Shown here: positions 1 to 4,853 of the stretch, piece after piece
Position numbering within the stretch: position 1 is the first letter of the stretch
Layout: each line of letters starts with the position of its first letter
Virus record (IMG/VR): IMGVR_UViG_3300021961_000772
Location: 1-20,832 of that record
Length of the DNA stretch: 20,832 nucleotides
Source of the DNA: a virus
Strand: one strand, 5' to 3'
Made by a program: the position numbers and the translations under genes
The notes under the pieces: generated by a model
What the model was told of the DNA's origin: nothing
The model's database searches: none
The model's input: the letters and a program-made list of their open reading frames with translations, nothing else

Positions 1-39
1 GCCAGTTTGGGATCTGTTTAACGTAAAATAGGGGAAACC

Positions 40-231
40 ATGAAAAAGTATATTTTTTGTGCTGTGGTCTTGTTGTGTTCCGGCTGTACCGGAATGGAGA
101 TCGGAGGTCGCTTAGGTCTTTACAGAGTAGACGAGCGTCAGGAATCAAGCCGTACCAACGTTGAGAACAAAGTGCCTCTCAAATGCTACTTTGTAGACTG
201 TTACACGCAACCGACTAGCGAGCTGAAATAG
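40..231 (+). CDS. small predicted lipoprotein, 63 aa
   Basis: Function not recognised. The N-terminus has a lysine pair, a hydrophobic core at about residues 5-13 and a cysteine after CSG at residue 16, which resembles a lipoprotein signal peptide, although the usual Leu at -3 is displaced by one. The mature part would be about 48 residues, charged, with two further cysteines near the end (KCYFVDC) that could form a disulfide. A GGGGAAA ribosome site lies just before the ATG. It heads a tight run with a membrane protein and a lytic transglycosylase. By inference, an early exported lipoprotein could act in superinfection exclusion (as T5 Llp or Cor proteins do) or as a spanin-like partner. No family match is claimed. 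The gene is probably real given the ribosome site, signal and spacing. Confidence 0.7.
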   Translation: MKKYIFCAVVLLCSGCTGMEIGGRLGLYRVDERQESSRTNVENKVPLKCYFVDCYTQPTSELK

Positions 232-239
232 GTGACACC

Positions 240-407
240 ATGATCGATCAAATCAAACAACTACTCTTCACACCCACGGGAATCATCGTTTCTTTGCTTC
301 ATGTGGCGTTCTTTGTGGGTGCTGTAACGTGCTGGATCGGGATCCAAACACAGATCCTTGGCAACGACCCAATCGAGCAGGTGCAATCGTTAGGAAAGCG
401 ACGATGA
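240..407 (+). CDS. small single-pass membrane protein, 55 aa
   Basis: A short open frame that reads MIDQIKQLLFTPTGIIVSLL and ends in a basic GKRR tail. AGGTGAC lies a few bases before the ATG and acts as its ribosome site. One membrane segment is clear at about residues 13-35 (TGIIVSLLHVAFFVGAVTCW). The stop overlaps the start of the downstream transglycosylase gene as ATGA at 404-407, the classic translational-coupling arrangement, and this supports both the gene and the downstream start. Function is unknown. Its place between a lipoprotein and a secreted transglycosylase suggests an envelope role such as a holin-like or exclusion protein, but that is inference from neighbourhood only. Confidence 0.72.
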   Translation: MIDQIKQLLFTPTGIIVSLLHVAFFVGAVTCWIGIQTQILGNDPIEQVQSLGKRR

Positions 408-907
408 AGCCGGTTCAGGGTAGCCCTGCCGATCCAAGTTGGATCGGTGGGGTTGTTATAGTCGCTATGGCAGCCTGTACGGTGCGATTACCTGATGACC
501 TATCCTACCACACCCTTCGCTTCTTTGGGCTCCATAGCGGCCATTCTAAGGCCGTTATAAGCCAGGAAGTGAACAGGGCCGCCGATGCTTACGGCTTAGA
601 TCGGAACGTGTATTACGCTGTGATACAGGTCGAGAGCGGTGGAAACGTGAGAGCTGAGAGTCATGTCGGTGCCCGTGGATTGTCTCAGGTTATGCCATTT
701 AACGCCAAACGGTGTGGATGGCACCCAGATCGGCTGTGGGATGCGACCCACAACGTGCGGTGTGGTGCTCGCATACTGTCGGAGGAGTTAGAACGTACCG
801 GCAACATCCGAGACGCTCTTACCGTGTACAACTGTGGCAAAATTAACTGCAAGGAGGGTAAAGAATACGCTAGAAAGGTACTTTCACTGTCTAAGAAATT
901 AGGCTAG
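404..907 (+). CDS. membrane-anchored lytic transglycosylase (SLT family), 167 aa
   Basis: Predicted to cleave peptidoglycan glycan strands in the periplasm. The SLT/goose-lysozyme-type pattern is clear: VIQVESGG with catalytic Glu77, then GARGLSQVMP at about 89-98, the NVRCGARIL helix and a YNCG motif near 142-145. The N-terminus has a hydrophobic stretch at about residues 13-24 ending in AMAAC, so Cys25 may be lipidated; otherwise it is a simple membrane anchor. I chose the ATG at 404 because it overlaps the upstream stop as ATGA; an in-frame upstream start at 329 would run through the neighbouring membrane gene. The domain is about minimal size. It could serve as an endolysin, or as an early wall-remodelling enzyme, since it is on the opposite strand from the holin. 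Extra cysteines (104, 120, 144, 149) suggest disulfides. Confidence 0.85.
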   Translation: MKPVQGSPADPSWIGGVVIVAMAACTVRLPDDLSYHTLRFFGLHSGHSKAVISQEVNRAADAYGLDRNVYYAVIQVESGGNVRAESHVGARGLSQVMPFNAKRCGWHPDRLWDATHNVRCGARILSEELERTGNIRDALTVYNCGKINCKEGKEYARKVLSLSKKLG

Positions 908-939
908 TAAGATGTAAGATGTAATTTATTGGAGACAAA

Positions 940-1779
940 ATGAACGACAAACAACTAATAACACAGAACAACGTGGAAATGCTTCACACGTTGCGTAACA
1001 CGGTCGCACCCGGCCTAACTGACAGCGAGTTCGCTCTATTTGCGGAGATCGTTAAGTCAACCGGCTTGAATCCTGTGACGAAAGAAGTGTGGGCAATCAA
1101 GGCAGGTGGGAGACTCCAACTGATGACAGGGATCAACGGATTCCTTCGTATCGCCAACTCTCACCCCATGTTTGACGGCATGGAGGTAGAGTTTGAGTGG
1201 GACAATAAACAGCTCATTTCAGCAACTGCCAAAGTATATCGCAAGGACAGGCGGTTTCCGGCTGTAGCTACGGCTTATATGAATGAATACGGCAAACAAA
1301 GTCCTATATGGAAAACGATGCCATCAGTTATGTTAAGTAAGTGTGCGAAAAGTCTGGCCATAAGAGAGGCTTTTGTGCAGGAACTTGGCGGCTTGTACAC
1401 CCAGGAGGAGATGCCAGCCGAGTATGCACCACCACGAGCTACGACTATCCCGCAGGAGGCTTTGATCGTTTCGGAGAAAACCAACCGAGTGATTGGGGCC
1501 AAGGTTGAGCCAGTTGAGGACATCGTAGACGTAGAAACTGGGGAAATCTTAGTTGAAGAGGACGATTTGCCTGATTTTATGCAGGTTAAGTCAAAAGCTA
1601 AGAAATCGAAGGCTACGACGACCTACTACAACCTGGAAACGCTACAGGGTGACAAATTGGTCATCGCTGAAACGTATCTGGTTGCCAATAACGCCAAAAG
1701 GTTGACCGAAACACACTGGAAGTCACCCATCCGACTTGAGAAACTGACTAGCTGCATTGATGAGGCTTACAATGAGTAA
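940..1779 (+). CDS. bet: Bet/RecT-family single-strand annealing recombinase, 279 aa
   Basis: Anneals complementary single strands in phage recombination and replication. The RecT/Bet core covers about residues 10-150, with TGLNPVTKEVWAIK (41-54) and MTGINGFLRIAN (62-73) matching the hallmark stretches of lambda Bet relatives. The C-terminal 120 residues are less conserved, with an acidic linker, a lysine-rich patch (about 217-225) and a small helical end. A GGAG ribosome site lies six bases before the ATG, and a tandem TAAGATG duplication at 908-921 lies just upstream. No lambda Exo-like 5'-3' exonuclease appears in the window. The partners seen here are an SSB-like protein (2853-3173) and an Hjc-like nuclease (4210-4563). 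Family assignment is firm; partner use is inferred. Confidence 0.92.
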   Translation: MNDKQLITQNNVEMLHTLRNTVAPGLTDSEFALFAEIVKSTGLNPVTKEVWAIKAGGRLQLMTGINGFLRIANSHPMFDGMEVEFEWDNKQLISATAKVYRKDRRFPAVATAYMNEYGKQSPIWKTMPSVMLSKCAKSLAIREAFVQELGGLYTQEEMPAEYAPPRATTIPQEALIVSEKTNRVIGAKVEPVEDIVDVETGEILVEEDDLPDFMQVKSKAKKSKATTTYYNLETLQGDKLVIAETYLVANNAKRLTETHWKSPIRLEKLTSCIDEAYNE

Positions 1780-1975
1780 CGATATACCACCGGCTGATTA
1801 CTGCCGACCACGCTTTGACAGTCCACGACCCGGCTACAAGCGACACACCATTTTCATTAACGTGGATCTGCTGTGGCGCTGTAAGTCAGTGTGCTCAAAA
1901 GACAAAATAAGCTTCACTACGTTGTTGGAGGAGGCTTTGCGTAACCGCATTAACTATCATGGGAAACTAAAATGA
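1772..1975 (+). CDS. small ribbon-helix-helix-like protein, 67 aa
   Basis: Possible DNA-binding protein. After a proline-rich head (RPRFDSPRPGYKR), the segment HTIFINVDLLWRCKSVC followed by FTTLLEEALRNRI looks like one beta strand and two helices, the shape of an Arc/CopG ribbon-helix-helix dimer half. I place the start at the ATG at 1772, which overlaps the end of bet by eight bases; ATG 1760 and TTG 1757 are in frame but add residues coded only by bet. The 3' end overlaps the next gene as ATGA. No operator is identifiable. The RHH reading is a pattern impression without a family match. Confidence 0.7.
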   Translation: MSNDIPPADYCRPRFDSPRPGYKRHTIFINVDLLWRCKSVCSKDKISFTTLLEEALRNRINYHGKLK

Positions 1976-2229
1976 TTAGCCAGATAACACAGGACGCAAT
2001 CACGTTTAGTGAGTCGTTTCTACCACATCCAAACAGGACGCAGGACCTGAGTGACTACCAAGCTGCATACGAGGAGGGAGCACGGCAAGTGCTGCGCTAC
2101 CTTCAACAGTTTGCTTGCCGAGTAAACGCTATAACACCGCCATTGGAGTCGAACAGCTTCCAAAACGGTCAGGTAGACGGCATCCTTTGGACCGTAGACC
2201 ATATCAGCGCACTTTTTGGAATTGGATAA
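1972..2229 (+). CDS. hypothetical protein, 85 aa
   Basis: Not recognised. The protein is soluble and probably helical in the middle (DYQAAYEEGARQVLRYLQQF), with no signal peptide or membrane segment. Its ATG overlaps the upstream stop as ATGA, so translation is probably coupled to the RHH-like gene and to bet. It is the last plus-strand gene before the convergent minus-strand unit. Nothing in the sequence points to an enzyme. A helper or inhibitor role in recombination is possible only from its position. Confidence 0.7.
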   Translation: MISQITQDAITFSESFLPHPNRTQDLSDYQAAYEEGARQVLRYLQQFACRVNAITPPLESNSFQNGQVDGILWTVDHISALFGIG

Positions 2230-2230
2230 T

Positions 2231-2263
2231 AAAAAAGCCGGTCAGGGGGAAACTCTGACCGGC
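2231..2263 (-). terminator. intrinsic terminator of the minus-strand HTH unit
   Basis: GCCGGTCAG at 2237-2245 pairs with CTGACCGGC at 2255-2263; a G-U and a G-C pair extend the stem to 11 bp around a GGAAA loop. Read leftward, the stem is followed at once by six T (2236-2231) and more AT, which is a textbook rho-independent terminator for the minus strand. Read rightward, no T-run follows, so it should stop only the minus-strand unit, although the hairpin could protect the 3' end of the plus-strand transcript. Confidence 0.88.
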
Positions 2264-2274
2264 CACGACAAAAT

Positions 2275-2311
2275 CAATGGAGACAAACCTATGAACGTGT
2301 CTCCTTCATTG
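2275..2311 (+). other. hairpin enclosing a ribosome site and a 7-codon ORF
   Basis: CAATG then GAGACA (2275-2285) pairs with TGTCTC (2298-2303) and, after a CTT bulge, CATTG (2307-2311). The left arm contains a GGAG ribosome site eight bases before an ATG at 2291 that opens a tiny frame, MNVSPSL, ending at TAA 2312-2314. The same GGAGACAAA leader occurs before bet. The hairpin would hide the ribosome site. Whether this is a leader peptide, a decayed gene start or chance is unknown. Confidence 0.35.
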
Positions 2312-2318
2312 TAAATCA

Positions 2319-2609
2319 TCACCCCAACAACGTCAAAGTCCAATTCTCATCAGGACTACATCGTTTAGCCTCGGTTCTCAGCGATGAATTGGCCACAAGT
2401 TGGCCGTAATCGCAGAAAAACCGCTTGTTTCGTCTGAGGCCGCCTGTAGTGGCCTCATAATCAACCAAGAACACGTTTCCGTCGGCATCCACAGCCTTGT
2501 ATGTTCCCACCGAATTGCCCGTATGCGTCGAAATAGGAGCATACTCCGGCAGGATGCTGTAAAGCCGCTGGTGCAGGTCCGTGATAATGGGTTTATGCTT
2601 GTTTATCAT
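2319..2609 (-). CDS. hypothetical protein, 96 aa, second gene of the HTH unit
   Basis: Not recognised. The middle (TYKAVDADGNVFLVDYEATT) reads as alternating beta strands, followed by a basic GGLRRNKRFF patch and a short tail; there is no signal peptide or membrane segment. The ATG lies within the last codons of the HTH gene (17-base overlap) with a GGAGCGTC ribosome site just before it, so the two are cotranslated. The gene ends shortly before the minus-strand terminator. A small cargo gene in an autonomous promoter-to-terminator unit inside a phage is typical of a moron or an accessory control gene, so anti-defence, exclusion or regulation are all possible. Confidence 0.75.
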   Translation of the reverse strand: MINKHKPIITDLHQRLYSILPEYAPISTHTGNSVGTYKAVDADGNVFLVDYEATTGGLRRNKRFFCDYGQLVANSSLRTEAKRCSPDENWTLTLLG

Positions 2610-2781
2610 GACGCTCCTTCAACCAAGCTTCAATGTCAGCAATTTTTACCCGGCGATGGGTTTTGAGTTTAAGATGTGGACACCCAGCTTTTAACCAACT
2701 GCGGATCGTCATATCAGAAACGCTAAAATAAGCCTTTGCTGCCGTTATCGTGACGTAATTGTTTTTTTCTTCATCTGTCAT
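2593..2781 (-). CDS. excisionase/MerR-like winged HTH DNA-binding protein, 62 aa
   Basis: Small DNA-binding regulator. Residues 10-32 (VTITAAKAYFSVSDMTIRSW) form the helix-turn-helix of the HTH_17/Xis-like family, in which the first helix chooses the module and the second contacts DNA; HLKLKTHRRVKIADIEAWL then gives the short wing and closing helix. Length is normal for this family. A good sigma70-like promoter lies upstream on the minus strand, and tandem 11-bp repeats sit between the -10 and the gene, so autoregulation is likely. Xis-type proteins usually bind phased direct repeats, as seen here. No integrase is in the window, so it may act as a transcription regulator and not in excision. 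Confidence 0.88.
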   Translation of the reverse strand: MTDEEKNNYVTITAAKAYFSVSDMTIRSWLKAGCPHLKLKTHRRVKIADIEAWLKERHDKQA

Positions 2782-2792
2782 AAATTACCTTG

Positions 2793-2814
2793 CGGTTTCT
2801 GTACGGTTCTTGTA
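2793..2814. promoter_or_regulatory. candidate operator: two tandem 11-bp direct repeats
   Basis: CGGTTTCTGTA (2793-2803) is followed directly by CGGTTCTTGTA (2804-2814), 9 of 11 positions identical and one helical turn apart. They lie in the divergent gap at the expected start-site/early-leader position of the minus-strand promoter and near any plus-strand promoter for the SSB-like gene. That is a natural binding place for the adjacent HTH protein. Binding is inferred. Confidence 0.5.
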
Positions 2815-2815
2815 G

Positions 2816-2844
2816 ATACTAAGTGCTTTTGTAGTCTTTATCAA
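2816..2844 (-). promoter_or_regulatory. sigma70-like promoter driving the HTH unit
   Basis: On the minus strand, TTGATA (2844-2839) and TAGTAT (2821-2816) are separated by exactly 17 bases. Each hexamer matches consensus at four of six or better, and the spacing is optimal. Transcription would begin near 2809 and read into the HTH gene at 2781. A weaker plus-strand pair (TTGCGG 2790, GATACT 2815, 19 apart) would overlap it face to face. Confidence 0.7.
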
Positions 2845-2852
2845 GGGGATTT

Positions 2853-3173
2853 ATGGGAAAACCAACTAGAACTTGGCGAAACAAAGGGATCGATATTGCC
2901 GCATGGCAAAACGACGAAGGAAGGGTCTCGTTTACAATGAGAAAGTCGTACCTGAACAAGCAGACCAACACATGGACTGACACAAAATACCTTTACCAAG
3001 ACGATTTACGAGCCTTGGTTGAGCTATTGGAGCAAGCAATTGCCTGGAATAGTGGTAACGCCGCTGACCGAGAGGAGCATAAGTGGGCCGCCGTAGAATC
3101 TGGTTCACTAACCGAAGTTGTCGCAAAGACAGCTAAGGCCGTTAAGTTTGAAGATGATGACATTCCTTTCTAG
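2853..3173 (+). CDS. SSB-like protein, PC4-like domain plus acidic SSB tip, 106 aa
   Basis: Probable single-stranded DNA-binding protein. Residues about 8-65 (NKGIDIAAWQNDEGRVSFTM, then KSY, W, and a helix LRALVELLEQAIAW) resemble the four-strand-plus-helix PC4/YdbC-like domain found in small phage ssDNA binders, and not the OB fold of ordinary SSB. A flexible linker leads to the last eight residues FEDDDIPF, almost the same as the C-terminal tip of E. coli SSB (DFDDDIPF), which recruits repair and replication enzymes. AAGGGGA precedes the ATG. It heads the plus-strand recombination operon. The tip is seen directly; the fold assignment is a pattern call. Confidence 0.78.
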   Translation: MGKPTRTWRNKGIDIAAWQNDEGRVSFTMRKSYLNKQTNTWTDTKYLYQDDLRALVELLEQAIAWNSGNAADREEHKWAAVESGSLTEVVAKTAKAVKFEDDDIPF

Positions 3174-3181
3174 AGGATTTT

Positions 3182-3442
3182 ATGAAGCTCTACAGTTTAA
3201 TTCGGGTCATTGACGGCAAGTGGGAGATCGTTCTCCACATTCGCCGTAATGATGATTGGAAGTTTCAGTATGAGCCAAGGCCGGAGCTGCGGCAGATTAT
3301 TGACGAAAACTACCATGTCACGCCTGACGAGATGGCCAAGCTGTTATTGGATAACGTCATGCATTGCGAGGTGGTCGAGATACACAACATGTCAGGGCAA
3401 GGAATTGTAGTAAGGCGGTGCGATGATCAAGCCAGTGAGTGA
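3182..3442 (+). CDS. hypothetical protein, 86 aa
   Basis: Not recognised. It starts eight bases after the SSB-like gene with GAGGATTTT as ribosome site. The protein is mixed alpha/beta and acidic, with a strand-like start (KLYSLIRVIDGKWEIVLHIR) and a central helix (TPDEMAKLLLDNVM); there is no export signal. Its 3' end overlaps the next gene by 20 bases. Position in the recombination operon suggests DNA metabolism, but no motif supports a specific role. Confidence 0.72.
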   Translation: MKLYSLIRVIDGKWEIVLHIRRNDDWKFQYEPRPELRQIIDENYHVTPDEMAKLLLDNVMHCEVVEIHNMSGQGIVVRRCDDQASE

Positions 3443-3605
3443 ACTATTTAAGGACCAGTTGTGGCGTAAGCTCGAAGCACAACACAAAGCGTCTGTAGAG
3501 CAGGGCAAGGTAAATCTTTTTACCGCAAATCAGGAAGCAGCCATCATACGGTGGAGTAGCGAGGTACTGACTCAGGAGCGAGTTAAAAAGGAAACAAAGA
3601 AGTGA
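3423..3605 (+). CDS. small hypothetical protein, 60 aa
   Basis: Not recognised. A lysine-rich, mostly helical small protein. Start at ATG 3423, inside the 3' end of the upstream gene, with AAGGCGG as a plausible ribosome site. Its stop overlaps the GTG start of the next gene (GTGA at 3602-3605). The tight coupling on both sides is the main support for it being real. No nuclease or DNA-binding motif can be named. Confidence 0.62.
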   Translation: MIKPVSELFKDQLWRKLEAQHKASVEQGKVNLFTANQEAAIIRWSSEVLTQERVKKETKK

Positions 3606-4210
3606 ACGCTGACATACCCCCACTCAAGGTGTGGATTAAACGGGAGTACCTTACAAAAGGTGAGGAGTCAGGCTTTGAGGAGGGGGTAGCGTTTGCGGTG
3701 CAGTCCATGAAAGGCAGAGCATTGCACTTCCACGTTCTGCTAAAATCGGGCGCTCATTTCCGTCATGTGCCGTTGCATTGGTTGTGTCATAATGTCCCTG
3801 TTGTAACCGAGGAGCGGCCACTTGAAGCGTTACAGTTGTGGGACTGTTTCAGTTATAAACCAGTAGTTACCGTATTTGACCTGCTTAGAAACTATCAATG
3901 CGAGGCAATACTCCGTGACAAAACTAAGTATAACGCCACTTATTATTGCACAGTTGATTGGCTGCCTGATTGTGATTCTCAGTCTGGTTGGTTGCTACAT
4001 CCCGACCAAAATAAATGCGCCCATATACTTCTGTTGGAAAACGGACAAATCGGATGTTTGCCAACCAATCGAGTCCTCTTCAAAGACGGATTCTATATCG
4101 GAAACGTTCCAGACGCTGCCACCCGTAACTATAAAACCGTGGACGTTGTTTTCACCGCCGAAACCTGCGAGCGATGGTCAGTAGCAGACAAAGAGGAGAC
4201 TTACTACTAA
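3602..4210 (+). CDS. conserved phage protein of unknown function, 202 aa
   Basis: I recall similar proteins in marine and freshwater phage early regions, with a recognisable LWDCFSYKPVVTVFDLL segment at about residues 79-95 and a later HPDQNKCAHILLLENGQIG stretch at about 132-150, but no assigned activity. No signal peptide or membrane segment. Start is GTG 3602, overlapping the upstream stop, with AAGGA upstream. The stop shares one base with the start of the nuclease gene (TAATG). The cysteines and histidines in the middle could bind a metal, but no standard finger is apparent. Another open frame with lipoprotein features lies inside it in a different frame (3915-4184). Confidence 0.8.
   Translation: MNADIPPLKVWIKREYLTKGEESGFEEGVAFAVQSMKGRALHFHVLLKSGAHFRHVPLHWLCHNVPVVTEERPLEALQLWDCFSYKPVVTVFDLLRNYQCEAILRDKTKYNATYYCTVDWLPDCDSQSGWLLHPDQNKCAHILLLENGQIGCLPTNRVLFKDGFYIGNVPDAATRNYKTVDVVFTAETCERWSVADKEETYY
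3915..4184 (+). CDS. possible nested proline-rich lipoprotein, 89 aa
   Basis: An alternative frame inside the 202-residue gene encodes a textbook lipoprotein signal: MTKLSITPLIIAQLIGCL, more hydrophobic residues, then lipobox LVGC with Cys27. The mature 63 residues contain nine prolines and two more cysteines, and end LPPVTIKPWTLFSPPKPA, which resembles outer-membrane Rz1-type spanin subunits. The GTG start has GAGG nine bases upstream. The frame is open for 102 codons in total (from a TTG at 3876). Rz1 genes are often nested in another gene, but normally in Rz, and this one is on the opposite strand from the holin cassette. It may be a spanin, an exclusion lipoprotein, or a chance open frame. 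Confidence 0.42.
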   Translation: MTKLSITPLIIAQLIGCLIVILSLVGCYIPTKINAPIYFCWKTDKSDVCQPIESSSKTDSISETFQTLPPVTIKPWTLFSPPKPASDGQ

Positions 4211-4563
4211 TGGTAAACAGTAGAGCCAAGGGTGCCAGAGGCGAGCGAGAGCTTGCGAACAAACTCAAGGAGCATGGGTTTGAAGCTCGTAGAGGTCAGC
4301 AGTTTTGTGGCTCTAATGGCGATCCTGACGTAGTGTGCACCGAATTAAGCGATTACCACATCGAATGTAAAGTTGTGCAGGCCCTCAACATCGACAAGGC
4401 AATGGCTCAATCATTGAACGATTGTCACGATAAAACACCAATATGCGTACACCGGAAAAACCACAAGCCATGGCTAGTTACAATGTTTCTAGAGGACTGG
4501 TTAGCTCTAGTAAAAGCAAACCTTGGTCAGACGTTGAATCCGAACCAGGACCAAACGAAATAA
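4210..4563 (+). CDS. PD-(D/E)XK nuclease, Hjc-like Holliday junction resolvase, 117 aa
   Basis: Predicted structure-specific DNA endonuclease. The pattern is KGARGEREL (Glu12 within the G-x-x-x-E-R start typical of archaeal Hjc), GDPDVV (Asp38/Asp40) and HIECK (Glu52, Lys54), followed by an AMAQSLND helix. Length agrees with Hjc-type resolvases. I place the start at ATG 4210, sharing a base with the upstream stop (TAATG) and preceded by GAGGAG; an in-frame ATG at 4174 is possible but is coded within the upstream gene. In this operon it would resolve recombination or replication junctions before packaging, working with Bet and the SSB-like protein. Alternatively it is a general VRR-like nuclease; no cleavage specificity can be read from sequence. 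Confidence 0.82.
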   Translation: MVNSRAKGARGERELANKLKEHGFEARRGQQFCGSNGDPDVVCTELSDYHIECKVVQALNIDKAMAQSLNDCHDKTPICVHRKNHKPWLVTMFLEDWLALVKANLGQTLNPNQDQTK

Positions 4564-4853
4564 ACACTCCCGAAGCCATCATGTGGTTGGCCGTTATCGA
4601 CAAAGCCATTACGGATTACGTTGCGCCAACACCAGACTTATCAGCAACGTATGCACAAGGTTTAGATTGGTTTTTTTACGAGCGAACGTCAGTCCCGTTC
4701 AACCTGGCTTACATTTGCGACATGCTGTTCGATGACTCATCCAAGGTGTCAGCGATTCGTGCAAGGGTCACACGATTAAAAAATAACCCAGAGGAGCTTA
4801 AACGCTTTGTTAAGAAACGATATAACCTACGAATCAACAGTAGGTTTTTTTAG
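4443..4853 (+). CDS. phage hypothetical protein, start uncertain
   Basis: The conserved-looking part begins TPEAIMWLAVIDKAITDY and continues through GLDWFFYERTSVPFNLAYIC, a pattern I have seen in small phage proteins of unknown role. The C-terminus is strongly basic (RFVKKRYNLRINSRFF). The start is not resolved. ATG 4443 and ATG 4470 lie deep inside the nuclease gene and lack a clear ribosome site, while ATG 4581 lies 17 bases after the nuclease stop but would cut the start of the conserved helix. The extra upstream residues are serine-rich and look like shadow of the nuclease. The last codons form a terminator hairpin, and the stop overlaps the end of the convergent holin gene. Confidence 0.7.
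   Translation: MRTPEKPQAMASYNVSRGLVSSSKSKPWSDVESEPGPNEINTPEAIMWLAVIDKAITDYVAPTPDLSATYAQGLDWFFYERTSVPFNLAYICDMLFDDSSKVSAIRARVTRLKNNPEELKRFVKKRYNLRINSRFF
4824..4851 (+). terminator. intrinsic terminator inside the end of the last plus-strand gene
   Basis: AACCTAC (4824-4830) pairs with GTAGGTT (4840-4846) around a 9-base loop, and the T-run continues to 4851. Its sequence also encodes the last residues (NLRINSRFF) of the upstream gene. It would end the plus-strand recombination operon exactly where it meets the leftward lysis genes. Read leftward there is no T-run after the stem. Confidence 0.75.

Noticed and set aside
2-31. A possible 3' end of an upstream plus-strand gene (nine codons, then TAG at 29-31)
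   Set aside because: Too short to tell a real gene end from chance, and no family signal.
329-403. Longer N-terminus for the transglycosylase starting at 329
   Set aside because: It reads through the membrane gene 240-407 in another frame; the ATG at 404 has the coupled ATGA overlap and better fits the signal/anchor.
908-921. Tandem TAAGATG duplication before bet as a regulatory repeat
   Set aside because: Only two copies of a 7-mer near a stop codon; could be chance and no binding protein is implied.
2237-2263. The 2237-2263 hairpin as terminator for the plus-strand genes
   Set aside because: No T-run follows on the plus strand; the T-run is on the minus-strand side.
2400-2666. Open frame of 88 codons on the plus strand
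   Set aside because: Antisense to the two minus-strand genes of the HTH unit, no ribosome site and no recognisable domain.
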